Source: Bacteroidales bacterium (lineage in GTDB: Bacteria; Bacteroidota; Bacteroidia; Bacteroidales; PUMT01). Taken from it: a stretch of 47,592 nt of DNA. Positions 34,946-43,297 of the stretch are shown one piece after another. The notes below the pieces were generated by a model. That model was not told the origin of the DNA, did no database searches, and worked only from the letters and a program-made list of their open reading frames with translations. Numbering within the stretch: the stretch's first letter is position 1; every line of letters starts with the position of its first letter. The translations under genes were made by a program, and so were the position numbers. Location of the stretch: positions 1 to 47,592 of the forward strand of contig SLMM01000081.1 in assembly GCA_007133565.1 (NCBI GenBank), in the 5' to 3' direction.

Positions 34946-36181
34946 TTATTCAAATATCAATATTTTATCAACAATAATCCGCGTTGCGCCGGTTTCCGAT
35001 CTTACATACCCGCCGGCAATGCTTCCTGCCGATTCCCTGATATCCTTGTTTCCGGTCAGCTCATCAACCTTGCCGGAAAAACTATCATAATCACTGACAG
35101 GGAAGGCCCCCCCAAGCCTTACCAGGTCTACAGCTTCCCTGAAATTACGGTATCTGGGGCCGAATATAACAGGTATGCTGTAAACGCAGGCTTCCAGAAT
35201 ATTATGGATGTTCCTGCCAAACCCTCCCCCGATATATGCAAGACTTCCATATGCATAGAGTGAAGAGAGCATCCCTATATTATCTATTATCAATATTCTG
35301 GCAGATCGAAGGTCCGATTCATCCGGCCGGGAGAACCTGGCAACAGGCAGCCTGAACTGCTCCTCCAGGCGATCTATCTCTTCTATGTCAATTTCATGAG
35401 GGGCAATTATCAGTTTAAGGCTGTCCGGTGTCCCGTTCATATACCTCGCCCACAATGAGTGGTCGGGCTGCCAGGTACTCCCGGCGACCACGGTTAAGGC
35501 TCCCCCGGAGAATTCAGCTGCCGCATCTGCACGTGAGGCCGAACGAGCTATTGAAACAACACGATCAAACCGGGTATCGCCCGCTACCGTGACCTCATCA
35601 ATCCCTGCTGAACTTAGAAGCAAGGCAGATTCTTCACCCTGAACAAAAATGTGAGTGAACATCCTGAGCATCCCGGCAAACCAGCGGCCGTACCACCTGA
35701 AAAATATCTGCCCGGGACGGAAGTTGGCAGAGATCAGGTAAAGAGGTATTCCCTTTTTGCTGAGTTCGCTGATATAGTTGTACCAGAATTCATACTTTAC
35801 AAATACTGCGATCGAGGGACTGAAGGTTCTGACAAACCTTCGGGCATTGCCGGGAGTGTCGGCCGGCAGGTAACATACCAGATCGGCACCGGGATAGTCA
35901 CTTCTCACTTCATAGCCGGAAGGTGAGAAGAAGGTGAGCAGGATAAAAACACTGGGGTCCCTTTTCCTGATCTCCTCGATAACAGGCCTCCCCTGTTCAA
36001 ATTCACCAAGAGAGGCGCAGTGAACCCATATGACGCTGCGGCCACGGGTATCGAAACCCTCATATTTACTGAAGAACCCCTTCCTGCCCCTGATCCACAG
36101 TCCCGCCTTCCTGCTGAAAAGCGCAGCAGCCGGGATCAGCAGGCTGTATAGCCTTATTCCCGTATTATAAAGAATTTTCAT
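34946..36181 (-). CDS. waaA/kdtA: 3-deoxy-D-manno-octulosonic acid (Kdo) transferase
   Basis: 411 residues, normal for WaaA. An N-terminal membrane-anchoring helix precedes the Kdo transferase core VHCASLGEFEQGRPV, with the catalytic Glu60. The second half has the GT-B signatures VAGSTWQPDHSLW, APHEIDIEEI, and GGGFGRNIHNILEACVYSIPVIFGP for CMP-Kdo binding. It transfers Kdo from CMP-Kdo to lipid A at the inner membrane, so the cell makes LPS or at least Kdo-lipid A. No other lipid A gene is adjacent. Divergent from the large outer-membrane-like gene. Confidence 0.96.
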   Translation of the reverse strand: MKILYNTGIRLYSLLIPAAALFSRKAGLWIRGRKGFFSKYEGFDTRGRSVIWVHCASLGEFEQGRPVIEEIRKRDPSVFILLTFFSPSGYEVRSDYPGADLVCYLPADTPGNARRFVRTFSPSIAVFVKYEFWYNYISELSKKGIPLYLISANFRPGQIFFRWYGRWFAGMLRMFTHIFVQGEESALLLSSAGIDEVTVAGDTRFDRVVSIARSASRADAAAEFSGGALTVVAGSTWQPDHSLWARYMNGTPDSLKLIIAPHEIDIEEIDRLEEQFRLPVARFSRPDESDLRSARILIIDNIGMLSSLYAYGSLAYIGGGFGRNIHNILEACVYSIPVIFGPRYRNFREAVDLVRLGGAFPVSDYDSFSGKVDELTGNKDIRESAGSIAGGYVRSETGATRIIVDKILIFE

Positions 36182-36208
36182 CGCATGTATGCCGGATTCA
36201 TAATGCGG

Positions 36209-36240
36209 TAAAGGTACTTTTTGAATCTCAATAATTCAAA
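36209..36240 (-). promoter_or_regulatory. Probable promoter of waaA
   Basis: On the minus strand TTTG (36237-36240), 20 bases, then TACCTTTA (36209-36216), one base off TAnnTTTG. It lies 27 bases upstream of the ATG. Confidence 0.45.
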
Positions 36241-36308
36241 GCAGCACTTTGAAACATGTACCTAATTGTTATTATTTTCGTTCTCTAGTAACCCAAAGCC
36301 GCTCCTGT

Positions 36309-39300
36309 TTGAAAAAGTTCATAATTAAAATAGTCATCCTGTCTCTTCCGTACTGCCTGTTTTCCCAGGAGCTTTCGGGGCTTAGGGAGAGGGTTGTAAC
36401 AGCAGGCAACGATACCATAAGGCTTGATACTGTTCCTGTGGTCGCCGGCAGCATAACCCTGACAACCAATACAGGGGTTCTCATCGACAGCGGGCTGTAC
36501 CGGACCGACCCGGTCAACTCGCTGCTTCTCATTGACAAAGACTTCCCCTGGTATGGTGAAGAACTGATCGCATCCTACCGGGTTTTTACGGCAGGGCCGG
36601 ATCTGACACTCAGCAGAAAGGATACTGCCATGATAATCCCCTGGCAAAGGGAGGCCTCAGATGAGGACCCTTTCCGGTACACATACCGGCCTGTCAGCGA
36701 TGACTTCTGGAGAGAAGAGACCCTGATGCGAAGCGGCAGCATCTCCAGGGGCATCACCTTTGGCAACAACCAGGACGTAATTGTGAATTCAAACCTCAAC
36801 CTGCAGCTTTCAGGTAAGCTTGATGATAACCTGAACATTGTGGCCAGCATATCCGACCAGAACATACCGCTGCAGCCCGAAGGCTATTCAATGCAGATAC
36901 ATGAGTTCGACAAGGTTTTCATACAGCTCTACAATGATAACGTTGCAATAACGGCAGGCGATTTCGGGATAGGCGGAGGTGAAGGCATATTCCTTCCTCT
37001 CGACAGGAAAGCCCAGGGTGTGCAGTTTACCGGCAACGTCGAACCGGCAGCGGGCCCGTTTTCAGAGGTCAGAAGCACCTCCTCAGCTGCCATGGCAAAA
37101 GGCCGTTACCACCGTAACAGCTTTACGGGTACTGAGGGCAACCAGGGGCCCTATAAGCTGAAAGGCCCTAACAATGAACTGTTCATCATCGTACTGGCAG
37201 GCAGCGAAAGGGTATTTGTAGACGGACGTCTTCTTGCCCGGGGAGCTGACAGACACTATGTGATCGATTATAACCTTGCCGAAATTACCTTTACCTCAAA
37301 TATGCCCATAACAAGGGACAGGCGTATTCTCGTAGAATTCGAATATTCCGACAGAAACTACGCAAGGTACATGTTCTCAAACACTACCGGCCTTGAAACC
37401 GAAAGTGGCAGCTATTTTGTCAATCTATACTCCGAGCATGATGCAAGGAACCAGCCGCTGCTCCAGGAGCTGAGGGACGAGGATATTGAACTGCTTGCCT
37501 CAATAGGCGACAGCATCAACAAGGCATGGATCCCGCGGGTCGACAGTGTTGAATTCAGGAACGACGTGGTTCTGTATGAAAAAGCCGACACCGTGGTAGA
37601 TGGCATCCAATACAGCATATACAGGCATTCGGCAGATCCTGCAAAAGCCTTCTACCGGCCGGCATTCTCATATCTTGGTGAGCAGAGCGGAAATTACAGG
37701 CAGGTTAAAAGCGCGGCAAACGGCAGGGTATTTGAGTGGACACCCCCGGTAAACGGAGTACCTTCGGGCACCCATGAGCCTGTAACACTCCTTGTTACCC
37801 CTAAAAAACTGCAGATTGCAAGCATGGGAGGCAGCCACAGGATTTCGGTCAACACTGAAGCAACCTTTGAGCTGGCATTAAGCAACAACGACCTTAACAC
37901 CTTTTCTGCTCTTGACAATGAGAATAATACCGGAATGGCTTTCAGGACAGGAATTGATAATCTTTTTCCCCTTGACAGCGAAGGCCACTCTGTTGCCGCG
38001 GGAATAGAGTACGAATTTGCGGGTAACCGGTTTGCCACCACCGAAAGATACAGGCCTCCAGAGTACGAAAGGGACTGGAACCTGTCAGACCTTGCGGGTA
38101 CTGCCGACGAACACAGGCTGGGGTGGTATGCAGGCTACGAAAGAAATAACCGGTTTGCCCGATACATGGGCGAATACCTTGCCCTGCCCGGTATTTTCTC
38201 CGGATTGCTTAACACGCTTGAGGCGTCGGTTCCGGTGGCTGGGTTTGAAGGGAGCCTGGATTTAAGTTACCTCAGCACGGAAACACCGGTGGAGGGCTCC
38301 GGCTTCATAAGGCACACGGCAGAGGTTAGCAGGCCCTTATGGGTCCTTATTCTGGGTGTACGCAGCGAAGGTGAGGATAACAGGAAAGAGTTAGCCGGAT
38401 CAGGCTCGCTCTCACCGTCAAGCTTTGCCTTCCACCAGTGGGAGGTCTTTTTGAGAAACCCCGACACATCGGCATTTCATTTTTTTACCGCCTTCAGTGA
38501 ACGGAATGACAAGCTGCCTTTCAATGACAGGCTTGAGCATTATTCGCTGGCCAGAGAGATATCAGCGGGCTTCAGATCCCGTCTTGCACACGGTAACCGG
38601 CTCTCCGCTACCCTCCACCACCGTATGCTGGAAATGGATGACGCAAGGTTAGATGATCTGCATGCCGGTATAGGGCAAGGCCATGCCGGAATGGGGCAAG
38701 GCCTTGCCGGCATGCCCGATAATTCGCTTAACGGAAGGATCGAGGCGGTGATGGCGGCACCTGGAGGCGCCATTCAGGGCACGCTTTTTTATGAGACAGG
38801 GTCGGGACTAGAAATGATAAGGGATTTTATGTTCATCGAGGTTGCAAGGGGACAGGGTACCCATACGTGGACCGACTACAATGATAATGGTATAAAGGAA
38901 CTGGACGAGTTTGAGCCGGCCGCGTTCCCCGATCAGGCCAACTACATCAGGGTAATGATCCCGTCAGATGAATTTGTGCGTACCAGGAGCGGACAGTTCA
39001 GCCAGACCCTGCGTCTTGGTGCGCCGTCAGCCTGGCACGGCTCGGCAGGCATCAGGGGCTTTGTATCACTTTTTTCTAACAATTCAGCGTTCAGGGCAGC
39101 CCATAAAACGGCCGGCAACAGTGCCAGGGACTTCTCCCCCTTTCACATAAACCTTGCCGACACCAACCTCCTGAACCTGACCTCTTCATTCAGAAACACC
39201 CTCTCCTTCCGCTCACCTGGCCGCAGTTTTTCACTTGAATACCTGCACAGCAGCAACAAGTCACGAAACCTGCTGGTGAACGGACTGGAAACACGTGAAG

Positions 39301-39818
39301 ACCGCTCAGATGCCCTCCATGGCCGTTATGAGCAATCTCCCCGTGTTACCTTCATAAGCAGGGTTGAGAAAGGAGAGAGACAGCATGCCTCGGAATTTTT
39401 CCCCGGAAGGGACTTCAGTATAGACCTGATAGTGGCAAAAGCGGGAATATCAGTGCAACCTGGTCATGCACTCCAGACATCGCTGAATATGGAATACATG
39501 CAGCAAACCAACAGCCCCGGCGGGGAGACAGCTGTACAGCAGAAGCTGGGCACTGAAGTGAGATACACGTTGGTATCAAGAGGCAATATCACGGCAGGGG
39601 CAGATTATTTTCATATCACATACGATGCCCCACCGAACACTCCGCTTGCCTGGGAAATGCTTGGCGGACTCAGGCCCGGAAACAATGTCGTACTCAATGT
39701 CCAGTGGGAACAGACCTTTGCAGGCAATCTTCAGATCAGCCTGAACTACAGCGGCAGGACCTCCTCCGGCACAAATTTCATCCATACAGGAGGCATGCAG
39801 GTGCGCGCATACTTCTGA
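36309..39818 (+). CDS. Large putative outer-membrane protein, function unknown
   Basis: 1169 residues if started at the TTG at 36309, which begins a good signal peptide (KKFIIKIVILSLPYCLFSQ). Another TTG at 36249 is in frame but adds 20 non-signal residues. No ATG is available, so the start is uncertain. The N-terminal part has GSISRGITFGNNQDVIVNS, NIVASISDQNIPLQPEG and EFDKVFIQLYNDNVAI, a signature I recall from large conserved Bacteroidota outer-membrane proteins without a known role. An EF-hand-like loop, DYNDNGIKELDE, is near residue 856. The chain ends in RAYF, a C-terminal Phe as in beta-barrels. A 7-residue tandem repeat (HAGIGQG) lies near residue 785. It is not SprA, which is about twice as long. 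Confidence 0.82.
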   Translation: MKKFIIKIVILSLPYCLFSQELSGLRERVVTAGNDTIRLDTVPVVAGSITLTTNTGVLIDSGLYRTDPVNSLLLIDKDFPWYGEELIASYRVFTAGPDLTLSRKDTAMIIPWQREASDEDPFRYTYRPVSDDFWREETLMRSGSISRGITFGNNQDVIVNSNLNLQLSGKLDDNLNIVASISDQNIPLQPEGYSMQIHEFDKVFIQLYNDNVAITAGDFGIGGGEGIFLPLDRKAQGVQFTGNVEPAAGPFSEVRSTSSAAMAKGRYHRNSFTGTEGNQGPYKLKGPNNELFIIVLAGSERVFVDGRLLARGADRHYVIDYNLAEITFTSNMPITRDRRILVEFEYSDRNYARYMFSNTTGLETESGSYFVNLYSEHDARNQPLLQELRDEDIELLASIGDSINKAWIPRVDSVEFRNDVVLYEKADTVVDGIQYSIYRHSADPAKAFYRPAFSYLGEQSGNYRQVKSAANGRVFEWTPPVNGVPSGTHEPVTLLVTPKKLQIASMGGSHRISVNTEATFELALSNNDLNTFSALDNENNTGMAFRTGIDNLFPLDSEGHSVAAGIEYEFAGNRFATTERYRPPEYERDWNLSDLAGTADEHRLGWYAGYERNNRFARYMGEYLALPGIFSGLLNTLEASVPVAGFEGSLDLSYLSTETPVEGSGFIRHTAEVSRPLWVLILGVRSEGEDNRKELAGSGSLSPSSFAFHQWEVFLRNPDTSAFHFFTAFSERNDKLPFNDRLEHYSLAREISAGFRSRLAHGNRLSATLHHRMLEMDDARLDDLHAGIGQGHAGMGQGLAGMPDNSLNGRIEAVMAAPGGAIQGTLFYETGSGLEMIRDFMFIEVARGQGTHTWTDYNDNGIKELDEFEPAAFPDQANYIRVMIPSDEFVRTRSGQFSQTLRLGAPSAWHGSAGIRGFVSLFSNNSAFRAAHKTAGNSARDFSPFHINLADTNLLNLTSSFRNTLSFRSPGRSFSLEYLHSSNKSRNLLVNGLETREDRSDALHGRYEQSPRVTFISRVEKGERQHASEFFPGRDFSIDLIVAKAGISVQPGHALQTSLNMEYMQQTNSPGGETAVQQKLGTEVRYTLVSRGNITAGADYFHITYDAPPNTPLAWEMLGGLRPGNNVVLNVQWEQTFAGNLQISLNYSGRTSSGTNFIHTGGMQVRAYF
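38661..38723 (+). repeat. 21-base tandem repeat inside the large outer-membrane gene
   Basis: Three in-frame units encode HAGIGQG, HAGMGQG and LAGMPDN. Units one and two (38661-38681, 38682-38702) differ at only two bases; unit three is diverged. Confidence 0.8.
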
Positions 39819-39843
39819 CGCGCAACGGCAATGGTGTGCCGTC

Positions 39844-41067
39844 TCAAAAAGCAGCCATCAGCAGGTCAATATCCTTGCTTGGTATATCGAATAAACGGCC
39901 TATTGAAAGGTTTGTCAGCAAACCGTTATACATGTACACCCCCTTTCTCAGTCCGGGATTTTCAAGCAATGCAGCTTTTATCCCGCCTGTTTCTCCTATT
40001 GAAAGGAGCAGGGGTGCAAAAATATTGCTCAGCGCAATAGTGGCAGTCCTTGCCACCATAGAGGTAATGTTGGGAACACAATAATGGATTACTCCGTGTT
40101 TGGTGAATGCCGGTGAATTATGCGTCCGGCATTCCGATGTTTCAATGCACCCGCCCTGGTCGATGCTCAAATCAACTATCACCGCACCTTTCTTCATCTC
40201 CTTCACCATCTCCTCGGTAATAAGGAACCTGGGCCCCTCTATCCCCAGGTGAATGGCCCCTATCACTGCATCGGCGCTCCTGAGCGCCCTCGAAACAACC
40301 CGCGGATGGTATATGGAGGTATACAGCCTCTGGCCAAGAATATCCTGTAGACGACGCAGCCTGTCGACAGAATGGTCAAAAACCTTTACAAACGCACCCA
40401 GTCCGATAGCTGCCCGTGCAGCTGTTTCGGCAGCCGTGCCGGCACCCAGGATAACAACCTCTGTCGGGGTTATGCCCGAAATTCCGCCCAGCATAACCCC
40501 TTTGCCCTTATTCCGGTTTGAAAGATATTCGGCAGCTATCAGGATGGCAGCGCCCCCGGCAATTTCGCTCATCGACCTGACTACCGGATAGGAGTCGTCA
40601 TTGTTGCGAAGATGCTCAAATGATATGGCAGTCACCTTCTTTTTCATAAGGCGGTAAAAGTAGCTCTTCTCCTGAATGGTATGCCTGAGTGATGATATCA
40701 GCACCTGGTTCGCCTTCATATGATCAACTTCGCCTGCCGCAGGCGGGGCTACCTTAAGAATTATATCGCTCCGTGCAAAGATCTCCTGGTGTTCCTCTAA
40801 AATGAACCCTCCACATTCACTGTAGTCCCTGTCAGTGTAGTTGGCGCCTGCTGCTGCCTTTTTCTCAATGAGCACCTGGTGGCCGTTACCCACCAGCAGC
40901 TCGACGGCCTCCGGGGTAAGGGCCGTGCGGCATTCATCATTTCCGGTCTCCTTTGGAATACCCAGAATAAGTTGTTTTCGTTTCCGGCCTGTTTCAAGGA
41001 CCTCCTCCTGTGGCATAAGGCTTCCCTTTCCAAGGGCCCAGGAATGAGAGAACTTATGATGCTGCAT
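39844..41067 (-). CDS. ald: Alanine dehydrogenase
   Basis: 407 residues, including an N-terminal extension with SLMPQEE that is usual in Bacteroidota members. The family signatures are GIPKETGNDECRTALTPEAV, with the substrate-binding Arg, and IEKKAAAGANYTDRDY. The Rossmann motif GAGTAAETAARAAIGLGAFVKVFD precedes VDLSIDQGGCIETS. It interconverts alanine and pyruvate plus ammonium with NAD(H). It lies downstream of tsaE on the same strand with a 79-base gap, in the order porX-tsaE-ald. A short hairpin, ACGGCA/TGCCGT (39825-39842), follows the stop but has no T-run. Confidence 0.94.
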   Translation of the reverse strand: MQHHKFSHSWALGKGSLMPQEEVLETGRKRKQLILGIPKETGNDECRTALTPEAVELLVGNGHQVLIEKKAAAGANYTDRDYSECGGFILEEHQEIFARSDIILKVAPPAAGEVDHMKANQVLISSLRHTIQEKSYFYRLMKKKVTAISFEHLRNNDDSYPVVRSMSEIAGGAAILIAAEYLSNRNKGKGVMLGGISGITPTEVVILGAGTAAETAARAAIGLGAFVKVFDHSVDRLRRLQDILGQRLYTSIYHPRVVSRALRSADAVIGAIHLGIEGPRFLITEEMVKEMKKGAVIVDLSIDQGGCIETSECRTHNSPAFTKHGVIHYCVPNITSMVARTATIALSNIFAPLLLSIGETGGIKAALLENPGLRKGVYMYNGLLTNLSIGRLFDIPSKDIDLLMAAF

Positions 41068-41146
41068 CCGTTGTGTTTTGATATATCTGAATGAATATTA
41101 CAAGCAAAGCAAGTTAAGGAAAAAGGCAAACAGTTTCAAATCTTTT

Positions 41147-41581
41147 TTACACCTGTGGCATTTCACTCAGCCGCCTTCTGCCGTCTTCAAGAACATCAAG
41201 CCTGAGCCTTACCGTTTCAGGCGGCAGTAAATCTTCCACCTTTTCAGGCCATTCAATAAAGCAGGAGTTGTCGCCATAAAAATAATCTTCGTATCCAAGG
41301 TCCAGTGCCTCCTCAATATTCTCAACCCTGTAAAAATCAAAATGGAAATAACTGTTTCCGCTGCTATTGTCACTATACTCATTTATAAGTGCGAAGGTAG
41401 GACTTGTAATGGTCTGCGCTATGCCGAGCCTCCTGCACAATGCCTTGATAAAGGTGGTTTTGCCTGACCCCAGGTCTCCGTAAAAAGCAAAAATGCGATG
41501 GCCGGCAAATGAGCTCAGCAGCTTGCCGGCTGCACTGTCGATACCCTCTAATTCAAACTCGGTAGAAAAAAATTTCTCCAT
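41147..41581 (-). CDS. tsaE: tRNA threonylcarbamoyladenosine biosynthesis ATPase TsaE
   Basis: 144 residues from the ATG at 41581, the usual family length. An upstream ATG at 41686 would add 35 residues, overlap porX by 17 bases and exceed the family length; both are possible. The Walker A motif is GDLGSGKTT (35-43), followed by SPTFALINEY and HFDFYRVENIEEALDLGYEDYF. With TsaB and TsaD it forms the complex that attaches threonylcarbamoyl to A37 of ANN-reading tRNAs. It follows porX closely, so coupling to that gene's transcript is likely. Confidence 0.93.
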   Translation of the reverse strand: MEKFFSTEFELEGIDSAAGKLLSSFAGHRIFAFYGDLGSGKTTFIKALCRRLGIAQTITSPTFALINEYSDNSSGNSYFHFDFYRVENIEEALDLGYEDYFYGDNSCFIEWPEKVEDLLPPETVRLRLDVLEDGRRRLSEMPQV

Positions 41582-41669
41582 TTCGGTATGATCAACATTT
41601 AACTCGTCTGCAACCGCAGCATTGCCTGACAACTCAACCTCCGGCATGCCGGGCAATGCAACCCGGTCA

Positions 41670-43226
41670 TTATTTTCTCGGTTCAAGGGTTATAAACGGT
41701 ACAAGCATCTCTTCAAGCGAAACCCCCCCATGCTGAAAAGTGTTCTTGTAATAATTAACATAATAATTATAGTTATTGGGATATGCAAAGAAATCCCTGC
41801 CGGTTGCAAAGATATAGGCTGAACTCACATTTGTGCGGGGCAGGTGAACTTTCGAAGGAGACCTGACCTCGAAAACCTGACGTGGATTGTAGTTGAGGTT
41901 TTTGCCCTGTTTATAACGCAGGTTAGTCGTGGTGGAACGGTCGCCTATCACTTTTATGGGGTTGTCCACCTTAACCGATCCGTGATCTGAGGTGATTATC
42001 ACCCTTGCATTCTCGCCGGAAAGCTCCCTTAACAGGTCCAGCAGGTATGAATGTCGGAACCAGGACCTTGTAAGCGACCTGTAGGCGGCATCATCATCGG
42101 CAAGCTCCTTGATAACATCCATCTCGGTGCGTGCATGAGAAAGCATATCGACAAAGTTATACACAAGTACCGTCAGGGGGTTGGTTATAACCGAAGCGAT
42201 ATCTTCCGACAGCTTCTTTCCGTTTGATTTATTCAGCACCTTTTCATAGTAGAACCGGGGCTCCCCTCCAAGCCTCCTGAGCATGTTGCTGAGCAATTCC
42301 TCTTCGTGGGGGTTCTTGCTTCCTTCATCATCCTCATTTATCCACAGCCTGGGGTATAATTTTTCAATATCCCACGGCATAAGTCCACCGAAAATGGCAT
42401 TCCGCGCAAACTGTGTGGCCGTCGGCAATATGCTGCAATAGAGCTCCTCCTTCTCTACCTGGAAGTATTCACTTACATCAGGAAGAATGGCCCTCCACTG
42501 GTCAAATCTGAGGTTGTCAATCAGTATTATCACTACCTTTCGCGACTGGCTTAACATCGGGTATATCCTTGACGGGAAAAGGGTATGTGATAAAACAGGC
42601 CTGCCGTTATCGCCACTTTCAAACCAGAGGGGATATTCCGTCTTGATGAATTTGGCAAATTCGCTGTTTGCTTCCTGTTTCTGGTGCACAATGACCTCGT
42701 TCATGCCGGGATCGTCGGAACTCTCAAGCTCCATCTCCCAGAAGACCAGCCTGCGGTACACATCTGCCCAGTCATTGAATGTTGCAGCGCTGTTGATTGA
42801 TAAGCCAAGCCTGCCGAACTCTGATTGGTACGATGAGGTTATTTTTTTGGTAATCAGTCTCCTGTTATCGACATTTTTCTTCACTGCAAGAAGGATCTGC
42901 TTGGGATGCACCGGTTTTATCAGATAGTCGGATATCTTGGCGCCGATTGCCTCCTCCATGATGTTCTCCTCCTCGCTTTTGGTAATCATTACCACCGGCA
43001 GTGAAGGGAAGGATGATTTTATCTCCTCAAGAGCTTCAAGTCCGCTTTTACCCGGCATGTATTCGTCAAGAAAAACCATGTCGGGGCTCTGCGACCTGAC
43101 CATATCTACGGCATCCTGACCGTTGGTGGCGGTAACCACCTTATAGCCTTTCGATTCAAGGAAAAGTATGTTCGGCTTCAGAAGGTCTATCTCATCATCG
43201 GCCCATAGTATTGTTATCTGCTTCAT
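41670..43226 (-). CDS. porX: T9SS response regulator PorX (receiver plus PglZ domain)
   Basis: 518 residues. Residues 1-120 form a receiver domain with acidic pair Asp10/Asp11, phosphoacceptor Asp54 (VFLDEYMPG), Thr82 and Lys104. Instead of a DNA-binding domain, the rest is a PglZ-type alkaline-phosphatase-like domain: VVIILIDNLRFDQW, LPTATQFARNAIFGG with the likely nucleophile Thr, VYNFVDMLSH and VIITSDHGSV. This architecture is that of PorX, which with the kinase PorY and sigma factor SigP controls T9SS genes. PglZ in PorX is reported to be a zinc phosphodiesterase acting on oligonucleotides. PorY and SigP are not in the window. It is downstream of the porW-like gene. Confidence 0.94.
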   Translation of the reverse strand: MKQITILWADDEIDLLKPNILFLESKGYKVVTATNGQDAVDMVRSQSPDMVFLDEYMPGKSGLEALEEIKSSFPSLPVVMITKSEEENIMEEAIGAKISDYLIKPVHPKQILLAVKKNVDNRRLITKKITSSYQSEFGRLGLSINSAATFNDWADVYRRLVFWEMELESSDDPGMNEVIVHQKQEANSEFAKFIKTEYPLWFESGDNGRPVLSHTLFPSRIYPMLSQSRKVVIILIDNLRFDQWRAILPDVSEYFQVEKEELYCSILPTATQFARNAIFGGLMPWDIEKLYPRLWINEDDEGSKNPHEEELLSNMLRRLGGEPRFYYEKVLNKSNGKKLSEDIASVITNPLTVLVYNFVDMLSHARTEMDVIKELADDDAAYRSLTRSWFRHSYLLDLLRELSGENARVIITSDHGSVKVDNPIKVIGDRSTTTNLRYKQGKNLNYNPRQVFEVRSPSKVHLPRTNVSSAYIFATGRDFFAYPNNYNYYVNYYKNTFQHGGVSLEEMLVPFITLEPRK

Positions 43227-43297
43227 AGGGAACTGTTTAAATTTTATCCTGACCTGACGGGCCCTGCCATGTCAATACTATTGTTGTCAGATGTTTT

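Noticed and set aside
36249-36308. TTG at 36249 as start of the large outer-membrane-like protein
   Set aside because: It adds 20 residues that spoil the signal peptide; TTG 36309 fits better, though this is not certain.
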